DNA of 64,000 nt from JASEGV01 sp037443545. Lineage in GTDB: Bacteria; Bacteroidota; Ignavibacteria; UBA10030; BY39. Shown here in pieces: positions 27,039 to 36,191 of this stretch. Location of the stretch: contig JBBIOD010000005.1 of assembly GCA_037443545.1 (NCBI GenBank), positions 23,894 through 87,893 of the forward strand. The letters run 5' to 3'. Position 1 is the first letter of the stretch. Every line of letters starts with the position of its first letter. Position numbers and translations under genes: made by a program. The notes below the pieces were generated by a model. It saw only the letters and a list, made by a program, of their open reading frames with translations, was not told where the DNA came from and did not search any database.

Positions 27039-27632
27039 TTAATTAATTAAATGTTGTTGTAAAATTTGTTTAGCTTTTTGAGCGACCGAAGATGTGGAAT
27101 CGAGTGCTATACATCTGTTGAACCAAAAAGCGGCTTTCTCAGAATTTCCATTTTGCCAGTTCACGATACCCAAATTATAATGTCCCAAAACATGATTGGG
27201 AGAATATTTTAGAGCTTCTTGCATAGTGCTTATCGCTGTATCGAAATATTCTTTCTGTTTTAACGTATCCTCAAACGCCATCTGATAATAGCTTACACCG
27301 AGATCGATGCGTGCATCAGCATTTTTTGGATTATGGAGTAAATACTGATTGTAAGTTTCGATAGATTTGAAGAGGTTACCGCTGTCTTGATAAAGATGTG
27401 CCAGATTCAACAACGATTCGATGTCTGATGGATTCTCTTTGATTACTTTTTCAAGTCGGACAATATCAGCCTTCATACTTTCCATTTGAGCGACGTCGTG
27501 TGAATGCTGCTCGTCCTCGTTATGAACGTGCCCTTCATGTTCATGTTTAGCAGGTTGACGTGTAAGAAATACTATCAACGAAATTGATGCAATTATTGCG
27601 GCTATCGCAAACAAGTGTTTTGAATTTTTCAT
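27039..27632 (-). CDS. Membrane-anchored TPR protein with a histidine-rich linker
   Basis: 197 residues. A hydrophobic N-terminal segment (about 7-24) is followed by a linker carrying six histidines plus acidic residues (about 30-45: KHEHEGHVHNEDEQHSH) and then about four TPR units (SLLNLAHLYQDSGNLFKSIETYNQYL, ADARIDLGVSYYQMAF, NHVLGHYNLGIVNWQNG). TPRs act as protein-binding scaffolds. The His-rich linker suggests metal contact, which is inference. It lies 12 bases after the HU gene. Confidence 0.82.
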   Translation of the reverse strand: MKNSKHLFAIAAIIASISLIVFLTRQPAKHEHEGHVHNEDEQHSHDVAQMESMKADIVRLEKVIKENPSDIESLLNLAHLYQDSGNLFKSIETYNQYLLHNPKNADARIDLGVSYYQMAFEDTLKQKEYFDTAISTMQEALKYSPNHVLGHYNLGIVNWQNGNSEKAAFWFNRCIALDSTSSVAQKAKQILQQHLIN

Positions 27633-27644
27633 TAGTTATTACTT

Positions 27645-27962
27645 TTAAGGTTCGGTACGGCCCAAATTGGGCTGAGTTAATTTTAAATTTTCGTTTACAA
27701 TGGATTTCAATTCCTTTGAAACTTTAAAAAGTGGAACAAAATGTTCGTCAACCTGAACCTGATCACCTGTTCGAGGATTGCGTGCCATCCGTCCTTTTCG
27801 CTTTTTTACTTTAAAACTTCCGAAACCGCGAATTTCAATATTTTTACCTTCTCTCAAGGCGTTAATTATAGTGGATATAAATCCATTTACTACTGCTTCT
27901 GTTTCGACTTTCGTGAGTCCGGTCGCTGAAGCAATTACATCAATTATATCAGCTTTAGTCAA
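27645..27962 (-). CDS. HU/IHF family DNA-binding protein
   Basis: 105 residues: helical N-terminus TKADIIDVIASATGLTKVET, then the DNA-binding arm GFGSFKVKKRKGRMARNPRTGDQV, the HU/IHF signature. A longer C-terminal tail than usual (KLTQPNLGRTEP) follows. It compacts chromosomal DNA. It sits between sppA and the TPR gene; HU next to ssb/gldE-type genes is a familiar Bacteroidota neighbourhood. Confidence 0.96.
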   Translation of the reverse strand: MTKADIIDVIASATGLTKVETEAVVNGFISTIINALREGKNIEIRGFGSFKVKKRKGRMARNPRTGDQVQVDEHFVPLFKVSKELKSIVNENLKLTQPNLGRTEP

Positions 27963-27988
27963 TTGTTTCCTCCATAAGTTAATTTTAC

Positions 27989-28894
27989 TTAGGGGTTAAT
28001 TAATTTATATTGTAAAATCGGGTGTTTAAAAATTTCGTCTTTCAGATTAAAGACATCGCCAAGTTTTGTTTCGCCCAAAAAACGATCTATAAAAGTTTTC
28101 CGTTTAACTTCTTTTACTACTGCCGGATCACCTTTTATGCCGGCTAATTCTGCTGCAATTTTCAGTGCATCTTCATAAGTCCCCAGAGTATCTACAAGTT
28201 TCATTTCTAATGCTGCCTTACCTGTGAAAACCCGACCGTCAGCAAACTCGATTGCTTTGTTTCTATTTAACTTACGTTCGCTGCCGACGATTTCAATAAA
28301 TTGCGAATGCACATCGTCCATCAGATTTTGGAAATATTGTTTATCTTCTTTTGTCATTTCGCGGAAAGGATTACCCGAATCCTTGTACTTCCCCGACTTA
28401 ACTGTATTCATCTCTATTCCAAGTTTTTGGAACAAAGGATCCATTCTGAGAAACTGTGAAATGACGCCGATGCTACCTGTCAATGTCCCGGGATTTGCAA
28501 CGATTAAGTTTGCACCACAAGCAACATAATATCCACCGCTTGCAGCAACAGAACCCATCGACACAACAACCGGTTTACCCGATTCACGCGTTTGTTTCAC
28601 TTCGTTATAGATTTCATGACTGGCAACGACACCACCGCCAGGTGAATCGACTCTGAATAATACGGCTTTTATCGATTTGTCTTTCCGATACTTCTTAAAT
28701 TGTTTTACAATTTTTTCAGACTCTACAATTACACCTTTTAATTCGATCAGTGCAATTTTTTCGCCTTTACCCGAAATATATTCGATATCTTCTTCTTGTT
28801 CAACAAAAAGAGAAGAAAGCAAAAAGAAAATTCCGGCACTTATTACTAACAACACTATAATAATACCGAAAAACCATTTTGAAGATTTATTCAT
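27989..28894 (-). CDS. sppA: Signal peptide peptidase SppA
   Basis: S49 serine protease, 301 residues, membrane-anchored through a helix at about 8-30. VDSPGGGVVASHEIY is the conserved loop, the nucleophile lies in SVAASGGYY (serine near 119), and the lysine base lies in the SGKYKD segment near 169-171. It degrades cleaved signal peptides at the inner membrane. At 301 residues it is the short, single-domain form, as in Bacillus, not the duplicated E. coli form. It precedes HU by 26 bases. Confidence 0.96.
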   Translation of the reverse strand: MNKSSKWFFGIIIVLLVISAGIFFLLSSLFVEQEEDIEYISGKGEKIALIELKGVIVESEKIVKQFKKYRKDKSIKAVLFRVDSPGGGVVASHEIYNEVKQTRESGKPVVVSMGSVAASGGYYVACGANLIVANPGTLTGSIGVISQFLRMDPLFQKLGIEMNTVKSGKYKDSGNPFREMTKEDKQYFQNLMDDVHSQFIEIVGSERKLNRNKAIEFADGRVFTGKAALEMKLVDTLGTYEDALKIAAELAGIKGDPAVVKEVKRKTFIDRFLGETKLGDVFNLKDEIFKHPILQYKLINP

Positions 28895-28946
28895 TCCTAT
28901 AACCTATTGATTTTACATATAATTATACGAAATCTATGAATGAAAG

Positions 28947-30212
28947 TCAAACAACAATAAATTTTATTTTATCTACTCGGTTGTGTTTAACTTCTTCAAC
29001 TTGAAAAACATAGCCCATATATACAAACTTATCATTACGTTTTGGGACCCTACCTGCAAGATGAAGTACTAATCCTCCGACAGTCGTATATTCGGCATTT
29101 TCGTCTAGGATTTTGATGTTTAATTTCTTTTCGATATCCTTCAATAGAGCCGTTCCATCGACAATACAGGTCTTACTATCAATAATTTTAATTAGTTTAG
29201 TTTCGGTGGTGAGAAGAGAATCTCCTGAAATGCAATTTAGGATATCTTGTAATGTAACCATACCTACAGTTCCTCCATGCTCATCAACTACGATAGCCAC
29301 ATTAATTTTTGTGGATTGAAATTCTTTCAGTAACTCGATTACATTTTTTGTTTCTGGGATATAAAGTGGCTTTCTCAGTAGGGGAAGCATATACTCGGTA
29401 TCGAATTCGGGTATAGTTCGTTCAACTTTTAATATATCTTTTGTATAGATAACTCCCACAATATCATCAATGTTGGTTTGATACACTGGAATGTATAAGG
29501 TGTTTGCAATCCGGATTACCTCTTTTAGTTTACCGAGAGGGGCGTGGATACCGATGGATACTACATTCATTCTCGGTATTAATATATCTTTTGCATTAAG
29601 AAAAGATAGTTCACCTATTCGGTGAAATAATTGTTTTATGGATTCATCGATTTCACCTTGTTGATTCACAATCTCAGTTAGCTGTTTCAGGTCATCCTCG
29701 GTTATGACCCTACTTTTTCTTTGATAATTCAGAAATGATTTAACCTGTTGCATTAAATATTCAAAGATTTTTGAAAAGGGTGACAGTATAAAAGTAAAAC
29801 AGGAAATTGGGATTGCCGCAAACCGAGCATATTGAAGTGTATATTTTCTGGCAATTACTTTAGGAGTTATTTCTCCGAAAATTAAGATGACGAGCGTTAC
29901 AAAAACAATTTCAACCAGAAGCGCAATTATTTTATCTGATTGAAAGTATTGTATTATTTGGAGGGTTAAGATTGCTGCTACCACTGCAGCGGAAACATTC
30001 ACTAAGGTATTACAGATCAAGATTGTTATAAGCAGCTGCGACGGGTTCTTTAGTAAGTTTAGAAGACGACGATTTATAAAATTTTTGGGAGCGATATTTA
30101 ATATATCTTTATTTTTTAAAGAAAATAAAGCTACCTCGCTCCCAGAAAAAAAAGAGGATGCGATAATTAGAAGAAAGAATAGAATGCCGTATGTTATAAT
30201 TCCAAGAAACAA
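28947..30212 (-). CDS. CorC/HlyC family transporter-like protein, GldE-like
   Basis: 421 residues: an N-terminal DUF21 domain with about four membrane helices (FLLIIASSFFSGSEVALFSL ... FGEITPKVIARKYTL), two CBS domains at about 200-320 and a C-terminal CorC_HlyC domain. Start codon is TTG at 30212, since an in-frame TGA (the ssb stop) lies nine bases upstream. Position directly after ssb is where gliding gene gldE lies in Flavobacterium, and the architecture fits GldE, but no gldD follows, so the gliding link is inference. Related proteins move or regulate magnesium or cobalt. Confidence 0.85.
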   Translation of the reverse strand: MFLGIITYGILFFLLIIASSFFSGSEVALFSLKNKDILNIAPKNFINRRLLNLLKNPSQLLITILICNTLVNVSAAVVAAILTLQIIQYFQSDKIIALLVEIVFVTLVILIFGEITPKVIARKYTLQYARFAAIPISCFTFILSPFSKIFEYLMQQVKSFLNYQRKSRVITEDDLKQLTEIVNQQGEIDESIKQLFHRIGELSFLNAKDILIPRMNVVSIGIHAPLGKLKEVIRIANTLYIPVYQTNIDDIVGVIYTKDILKVERTIPEFDTEYMLPLLRKPLYIPETKNVIELLKEFQSTKINVAIVVDEHGGTVGMVTLQDILNCISGDSLLTTETKLIKIIDSKTCIVDGTALLKDIEKKLNIKILDENAEYTTVGGLVLHLAGRVPKRNDKFVYMGYVFQVEEVKHNRVDKIKFIVV

Positions 30213-30218
30213 ATATAA

Positions 30219-30644
30219 TCAGAATGGCAAATCATCATCTTGTTGACCCGATGGAGGCATAATACCTGTTTCTTCTTTCGTTTCGGTGGTAGAAGTCGAG
30301 GCTCCCCTTCCCCCGCCGAGCATAATCAGATTATCGGTATAAATTTCTGTAACATATTTCTTTTTTCCATCTTTATCATCGTAACTGCGCGTTCGTATGT
30401 TTCCTTCGATATAAACCTTTTGTCCTTTTTTTAGCCATTCTCCACAAACTTCAGCTAATTTATTCCATGCTATGATATTATGCCATTCAGTTCTTTCTTG
30501 CACTACCCCTTCAGTATTTTTCCAACTGTCTGTTGTGGCAATAGAAAATGAAGCCACGGCTGTCCCGTTCGCTGTGTATCGAAGCTCAGGATCTTTTCCA
30601 AGATTTCCGATGAGCATTACTTTATTTAAACTTTTTGATGCCAT
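30219..30644 (-). CDS. ssb: Single-stranded DNA-binding protein
   Basis: 141 residues: OB-fold start SLNKVMLIGNLGKDPELRYT, ssDNA-binding segments ATTDSWKNTEG and TEWHNIIAWNKLAEVCGEWLKKG, and the acidic C-terminal tip DDDLPF that recruits replication and repair partners. Lies 24 bases after the beta-propeller gene and 6 bases before the GldE-like gene. Confidence 0.99.
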   Translation of the reverse strand: MASKSLNKVMLIGNLGKDPELRYTANGTAVASFSIATTDSWKNTEGVVQERTEWHNIIAWNKLAEVCGEWLKKGQKVYIEGNIRTRSYDDKDGKKKYVTEIYTDNLIMLGGGRGASTSTTETKEETGIMPPSGQQDDDLPF

Positions 30645-30668
30645 AATTTTTCTCTCCGTTTGTTAATG

Positions 30669-31541
30669 TTATTTGGATAAAAATAAATTTGTCGGACAAA
30701 TCAACATTATTTTGTTGGTTAATATATATAGTTTATCTTGAAATATTTTCACATCGGTCATTCGATTTTGTGATGGTAATTGAAAATATTCCGCGATATT
30801 AATTTTGTTCAGCTGTTTGCCCTTGTGATTTAGAATCATCAATTCGTCGCCCATAACAATATAAATTTCTTTTTCGGATAAACAAAAAGCACGAACCGAT
30901 TGGGGGGAGTCCAACTGAAGGGAATGTAAAAATGTACCCCAATGATCATAAACGGATATTTTATTCGATTCTAAAACATATAATTTATTGTCGTTTGTTG
31001 TAGCAATTTGAATGGGATGGGGTACTAACCGATAATCCCCGATGATCCTAACATCTTTAATCTGAAACCCGTCGAATGTAATTTTCATAATATTCTTATT
31101 TTCAGAATCGTAATAATATAGATTCGAAAACTTATCGACGGCTAAAAAAGAAGGCCGCCCAAAAGGAAAATTAGTGGATTGAAAAGACTCGCGTGACAAT
31201 GAACTAATAAATTCTAAATTACGATTAAACCTTTGGATGCGATTGTTGTTATAATCAGAGACGAATATATTCAATCCATAAGAAGCATCAATTGCCACTG
31301 GTTTATCGAAATTTAACTGCCCCCAACCGATGCCTCCTATTTCTTTTTGAAATTGATTTTGTGAATTATATTTAAAAAGTTTATAGTTTTCTTTATCTAG
31401 GATATAAATATTACCTTCGTAATCCATGGAAAATACTGACGATTCAGAGACCAATGTATCTATCTGAAAATATGAGTAACTAGAATCCTGGATGTACGAA
31501 AATGGATACAAGAAAGATAATAAAATAGAATAGAATATCAT
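30669..31541 (-). CDS. Secreted NHL/6-bladed beta-propeller protein
   Basis: 290 residues if translation starts at the ATG at 31541 (MIFYSILLSFLYPFSYIQ), which gives a proper signal peptide. The earlier in-frame start at 31580 lies inside the terminator hairpin of the upstream PorV-like gene. Blades repeat the pattern VSDYNNNRIQRFNRN, YYYDSENKNIMKITFDG and VLESNKISVYDHWGTFL, typical of NHL propellers that bind partners or sugars. It is the first gene of a transcript with ssb. Confidence 0.78.
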   Translation of the reverse strand: MIFYSILLSFLYPFSYIQDSSYSYFQIDTLVSESSVFSMDYEGNIYILDKENYKLFKYNSQNQFQKEIGGIGWGQLNFDKPVAIDASYGLNIFVSDYNNNRIQRFNRNLEFISSLSRESFQSTNFPFGRPSFLAVDKFSNLYYYDSENKNIMKITFDGFQIKDVRIIGDYRLVPHPIQIATTNDNKLYVLESNKISVYDHWGTFLHSLQLDSPQSVRAFCLSEKEIYIVMGDELMILNHKGKQLNKINIAEYFQLPSQNRMTDVKIFQDKLYILTNKIMLICPTNLFLSK

Positions 31542-31566
31542 TTCGTCAATCTGTCTAAAATATAAA

Positions 31567-31595
31567 AGGGTTGTTCTCAAAAAAAGAACAACCCT
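31567..31595 (-). terminator. Intrinsic terminator of the first receptor/PorV module
   Basis: On the minus strand AGGGTTGTTCT pairs exactly with AGAACAACCCT, loop TTTTTTG, followed by TTTTATA. It lies 20 bases past the stop of the PorV-like gene at 31615. Confidence 0.9.
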
Positions 31596-31614
31596 ACTAC
31601 CTTAAACTACTAAA

Positions 31615-32655
31615 TTAAAAACCTATCATCACAGAAAACCATTGATTACCGGAAAAGAAAGTAGTAGAACGATATGCATAATCAACAGACATTTCAACCC
31701 CACTAATAATATATCGAACACCGGCACCGAAAGTGGGTCCAAAAATATTTTCAAATTCCGAGGGCACACCTTGGGCATAGGTATAACCACCTCTGATAAA
31801 GAACAAATTATTATAAGCATACTCAACACCAAAGCGATACTCATCATTTGAATAATTATTGTTTATAAACGTAGTGCTCATCTCTACTAAGTGTTCTGCC
31901 ATTAGAGGATATTTGTAAGCAAGACCCAATTCTAAAGTTGTAGGCATACCGAATCCGGCAGTTCTGAGTCGCATTGGTTGAGCCGGATATCCGGCGATCT
32001 GATTCGGGTCCTCAACAAATCTGTCAAAATCTGAACCATCAAAACGAATTTCTGATCCCAAGTTTTTGAGTGCCACTCCGAAGTTGAAGCCTGTTTCACC
32101 AGCTTTGTATTGTAATCCTAGATCGAATGCAAAAGCTGTTGCTGATACACGTGTAATGGATTCGTGAACCATTTTGATATTCGTCCCAAAATGAATTCTA
32201 TCAGTCATTCTACGAGAATAAGTTAAACCGACTGTCAGATATGTTGGGGAGTAAGTAATACCAGTTCCTTCTGGCCTATCAATAGTAGTTTCTTCGATTT
32301 TACCAAAAGATAGAGTTTTTAAACTCACGCCGAGGTGTCCTAAATCTTCCATATTTGCAGAAACTGCAAAATAATTAACTCCAATATCTGCAATATATGA
32401 TAATTTAGAGAACATAACCTGAGCAGTGAGATTGCTTCTTGATAAGCCAGCAGGATTCCAGTGTATAGCATCTAACCCTTGGGCAGTGGCTAAAATCGAT
32501 CCACTCATCCCTACACCGGTTGACCCTACAGGAATTAGTAATTCTGTTGCTCCAGCAGTTCCTCGACGATTAGGTGATCCTGCAAAACTATTTGATGTGA
32601 ATGATATAATGATGGCTACAACTAATATTAAGTGTAATAATTTCGATCTTTTCAT
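31615..32655 (-). CDS. PorV-like outer-membrane beta-barrel protein, copy 1
   Basis: 346 residues with a signal peptide (about 1-25). The opening GTAGATELLIPVGSTGVGMSGS and IHWNPAGLSRS are the PorV/PorQ family hallmark, and alternating hydrophobic beta-strands run to a C-terminal aromatic-rich strand (FFSGNQWFSVMIGF). PorV-type proteins shuttle type IX secretion cargo to the cell-surface attachment machinery, and the paralogue at 41922 has the same sequence signature. As the last gene of a module with a T9SS-type exported protein and receptor, it probably serves that cargo. SPorV and PorQ cannot be separated here. Confidence 0.85.
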   Translation of the reverse strand: MKRSKLLHLILVVAIIISFTSNSFAGSPNRRGTAGATELLIPVGSTGVGMSGSILATAQGLDAIHWNPAGLSRSNLTAQVMFSKLSYIADIGVNYFAVSANMEDLGHLGVSLKTLSFGKIEETTIDRPEGTGITYSPTYLTVGLTYSRRMTDRIHFGTNIKMVHESITRVSATAFAFDLGLQYKAGETGFNFGVALKNLGSEIRFDGSDFDRFVEDPNQIAGYPAQPMRLRTAGFGMPTTLELGLAYKYPLMAEHLVEMSTTFINNNYSNDEYRFGVEYAYNNLFFIRGGYTYAQGVPSEFENIFGPTFGAGVRYIISGVEMSVDYAYRSTTFFSGNQWFSVMIGF

Positions 32656-32679
32656 GACTTTTTTCCTTATACTTTCATT

Positions 32680-35600
32680 TTAGAATGTGTCAAGACGTTC
32701 TTCTTGTATAAATATGGCAAACTTCAACACCTTTTCACCTATCTTCGCTTCTCCCCCATGCTCATCAAGTCCGTATCCCTCAATATGTGCGATATACATT
32801 CCACTCGCTACAGGAATATTGGCGTGATTTTTTATATTCCAACGTGTAGAGCTGTTATCCATTCGTCCTTGGTAGTCATGATTTACAACCGCTATCATAT
32901 CACCAGCTAAATTAAAAATTCTAATCTTAGCTCTGGGAGGAAGATTGGTAAAAGTAACATAATTATCAAATGGATCAGCCTGCAACTGATGCGATGCATA
33001 GTACGGATTAGGGACAATTTTAATTTTGTGCATCTCATCGCGTTGTTTTGCTATTGCTGAAAATCCTGTTTGAGGAGCTTTAACTTCGAAGTCAAAAGAT
33101 TTATCTGTATTCAAAGCGTAATTCGGTCGAATTGATAAAACATCTCCCTCAGCAAAATTTGATTCGTTCGTTAATTTACGCATTCCTAATATGTAACTTA
33201 AAGGTAATGTTTGAAATACTTCTCGATAGTCAATATCTCGTCTGATGTATTCTGATTTTGCAGTATCAGTATATGAAGAGCGGAATATCAAAATCACTTC
33301 ATCACCATCAGTATGGTTTTCAGGTGAGAAAGGTGCAGGATCCCATCTGGCATCAATTTTACCTCTGTAAACATAAACAATGCTATCTCTGCCATAGATA
33401 TCTTTTCGGACGACACGCATCGAATCGTTTCTTTCAACTATCGCAACATCCAATTGCCTTGGTTTCCCATCTCCATATAATGAATCAACTTCCCAAACAG
33501 TGAACGGAACAACATACCCACTGTCCTCAATACCCATCCTATATTGTTGGTAATCTTGATATAAATAGCCAAATCCTGTAGAATCTACTAAATATGGTCT
33601 AAATTCGGCATGTATCGGACGTTTGGGAGGTCTAATCTCAAAACCCATAACATATCGATAGGCTTTTTGTGTTATTGTTTTAGAAAACCTAATTTCCACA
33701 CGGCGTAAGCTATCTGGACGGAGTGCTGTTTGGAGGTTTCTGTATTTGCCAATAACTGGGTATGATACAATTCCAGTTGGGCCCACAGTTCTGCGAGGAC
33801 TTACTGAAATAACCAAACCTGCTACAGTATCGTCCATCGCAACTCCACGTAAACCGTAAAACCAGCGTTTACCTTTGTACGAAAAGCCAGATGGTACTTG
33901 GGAACGTCGGCGGACGCCGATGGGCGGTTTTTGAACAACCGGCATTACGTTCGCAACGACAGGATAATCAGTATTTCCTTTAAAGTTGTTATAGTTTGCT
34001 ATTACTGTATCAATAATTTGATTATTTGAGTTCAATTCAAGTAACGACCAAGAATCCACTTCTAACGTTTTTGTTGAATCATTGCCTCTAAATGTGATCC
34101 GGTACTTTTTATTTTCAGTTCGCCACGGATCAACAACCTTAACCTGGACCGCGTCATCATAATTTTTATCAGATTTCCATTTGTTATGTGGAACAACCGA
34201 ACCAAAATCAGCTCCGCTGGGGAATTCAGTACCAAGAACAGGATTTTTGGGAATGATCGTAACGACATTTTTCGGTGATTCTAATATAATCAATCCGCTG
34301 AGGTCTTTAATTCTTGCTGAATCTTTAGGGTTATAATTAGAATCGACTGCAGAGGCAGTAACGATGAAGTGATAAGGTCTTCCCGGTATAAATGGTTTAG
34401 AATTAATCTTATCCTCTGTTAAAACGAGTTGATCTATAATCCCTTCAAAATCTCCTGACCAGATAGTAGCAAGTACGGGATCTGATGCCCCAGGAAACAC
34501 CACAAAATCCTTCACTTCCGACGAATCACCTTTTCGATAGTATGTTCCTAGTTTTTCAATACGCGCACCCGGTCTTAATAATGGATCATTAGTTTGATAA
34601 ACAGTAAACGCATTAAATTTCCAGGTAGTTTTGAAGAATTTTTCGTCATAGTTCCTGAAAGTCCTTGACTTTTTGTCCTTGTCCCACGATAAAATAATTT
34701 TACCATCAATCCAGCTGTGTTCAACTTTAGGACTCGGTGGAGCAGGAGGTAACTTGAAATTATTGTTAAATAAAGTTTGCGACATATCGGCATAGGTGCG
34801 TAATGTGCTAATACTATTAAGGTTATTAGAGCCTCTTGCAACAATTATACCAATTACTACTTGTTGTGTATCACCAGGCATTATTGTGAAGGGACCAGCC
34901 GGTAATGTAAATCTGACATCAGAAGGTTCCAGTAAGTCTGAGTAGGTACAACCTGTGTTTGTAACAGGGTCCCCGGCGAACATAAAATAAGTTGTATCGC
35001 CTTCACATACCCATCGTCTGCCAGTACGAGTTAGACCTTGCATTACATTGTAAGATTGCAAGAATAATGATGGATCGTACCAATCAGGATTTGTGCAGCC
35101 ACCTTGTCCAGGATTACAATAGAAATTAAAACCATTTAAATTCAAATTTTTATAACCAGCTATCAATTGGCCCGACCACTTTGCAGTATCCGTAATAAGA
35201 TCGGTTTTTAACCGGGGTCCTTGAAAATATTTATATCCAACAGCAGGAGGGGCTGTTCCATAATCCTTGTCAGTATTTGTGCCATTATATACAAATCCTA
35301 AATTCCGTTTTTCTTTTGTTTTAAGATTGAAGATGGTTGTATCGACACCTGAAGCATCATCAAAAGCATCTCCTAGATCAGGATCTGACCATACTACTAA
35401 ATAGGCAGAATCCCAAGGAGCACTACTTTTATTGATAACTTCAAACTTCATAAATTGCATCTGACCGAACGGTCCTGCACGATTATAAGCCCACGATGTC
35501 TGTCGGATTTCTGCGCCTAATGGTTTGCTTCTTCCCCAAATCCAAGTATGAAAAGCCTCTTCAGCATCATTGTAGACTGCGAACATCAACATATCTGGAT

Positions 35601-36165
35601 AGACTACTTCGTTACCCCATACTAATGCAGGTTTATCTATATTCGGATTATATTTTCCGTCATTATCAACATCGTGAAATGGTGCACCGTCTTCAGCAGG
35701 CCATTCCGCATAATCGGCACTAGTGTGAGGAGAATCTTCGTTCGGGCGCACCTGATAGTATCGATATTTCGCGCGGGTAAAATCGTCAGCGCTACCATCT
35801 GGTAAAATAATACCAGGACGAAACTCTGACCCAAAATGACCTACTGTCGCTACTCTGACATCCTTTTTTGTTGTGTCATCAGGGTTGACTACTCTCGCTC
35901 CAATCCACATTGAAGAAGAAAAAATAGCGTGAACTTTACTTCCTTTAGGCCACTCAAAACCAGGCCCAGTAGTTTTGTGGTCGCTATAAAACTCGCCATC
36001 ATTTCGAAACCAAGCATTAATGGTATTAATATCCATAGCTTTTCGTTCGATGATCATTGGCTTGTGTGGCCCGAGACCAGCCCTTCTAGAAGATTCGATA
36101 TCCAATGAATAGCCCAATGAGAATGACAAAGCAAATAGAAACACCGATAAAAATTTTATTTTCAT
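32680..36165 (-). CDS. Giant exported protein with T9SS-like C-terminal domain, copy 1
   Basis: 1161 residues with a signal peptide (about 1-20). The long middle has no recognised enzyme. The final ~95 residues form an immunoglobulin-like sorting domain: VPNPYYASHQ, FTNLPPRAKIRIFNLAGDM, VASGMYIAHIEG and a lysine-containing last strand, as in T9SS type A domains. It then carries an extra tail ending FIQEERLDTF, beyond where such domains normally stop. A weakly Cys-containing stretch (CNPGQGGCTNPD) lies near the middle. It is translated after the receptor gene (36192) and followed by PorV-like gene; probably surface-displayed or released. Function unknown; ribosome binding site AAGGAG precedes the ATG at 36165. 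Confidence 0.78.
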   Translation of the reverse strand: MKIKFLSVFLFALSFSLGYSLDIESSRRAGLGPHKPMIIERKAMDINTINAWFRNDGEFYSDHKTTGPGFEWPKGSKVHAIFSSSMWIGARVVNPDDTTKKDVRVATVGHFGSEFRPGIILPDGSADDFTRAKYRYYQVRPNEDSPHTSADYAEWPAEDGAPFHDVDNDGKYNPNIDKPALVWGNEVVYPDMLMFAVYNDAEEAFHTWIWGRSKPLGAEIRQTSWAYNRAGPFGQMQFMKFEVINKSSAPWDSAYLVVWSDPDLGDAFDDASGVDTTIFNLKTKEKRNLGFVYNGTNTDKDYGTAPPAVGYKYFQGPRLKTDLITDTAKWSGQLIAGYKNLNLNGFNFYCNPGQGGCTNPDWYDPSLFLQSYNVMQGLTRTGRRWVCEGDTTYFMFAGDPVTNTGCTYSDLLEPSDVRFTLPAGPFTIMPGDTQQVVIGIIVARGSNNLNSISTLRTYADMSQTLFNNNFKLPPAPPSPKVEHSWIDGKIILSWDKDKKSRTFRNYDEKFFKTTWKFNAFTVYQTNDPLLRPGARIEKLGTYYRKGDSSEVKDFVVFPGASDPVLATIWSGDFEGIIDQLVLTEDKINSKPFIPGRPYHFIVTASAVDSNYNPKDSARIKDLSGLIILESPKNVVTIIPKNPVLGTEFPSGADFGSVVPHNKWKSDKNYDDAVQVKVVDPWRTENKKYRITFRGNDSTKTLEVDSWSLLELNSNNQIIDTVIANYNNFKGNTDYPVVANVMPVVQKPPIGVRRRSQVPSGFSYKGKRWFYGLRGVAMDDTVAGLVISVSPRRTVGPTGIVSYPVIGKYRNLQTALRPDSLRRVEIRFSKTITQKAYRYVMGFEIRPPKRPIHAEFRPYLVDSTGFGYLYQDYQQYRMGIEDSGYVVPFTVWEVDSLYGDGKPRQLDVAIVERNDSMRVVRKDIYGRDSIVYVYRGKIDARWDPAPFSPENHTDGDEVILIFRSSYTDTAKSEYIRRDIDYREVFQTLPLSYILGMRKLTNESNFAEGDVLSIRPNYALNTDKSFDFEVKAPQTGFSAIAKQRDEMHKIKIVPNPYYASHQLQADPFDNYVTFTNLPPRAKIRIFNLAGDMIAVVNHDYQGRMDNSSTRWNIKNHANIPVASGMYIAHIEGYGLDEHGGEAKIGEKVLKFAIFIQEERLDTF

Positions 36166-36191
36166 AATAATAAACTCCTTAAAAATTTTAA

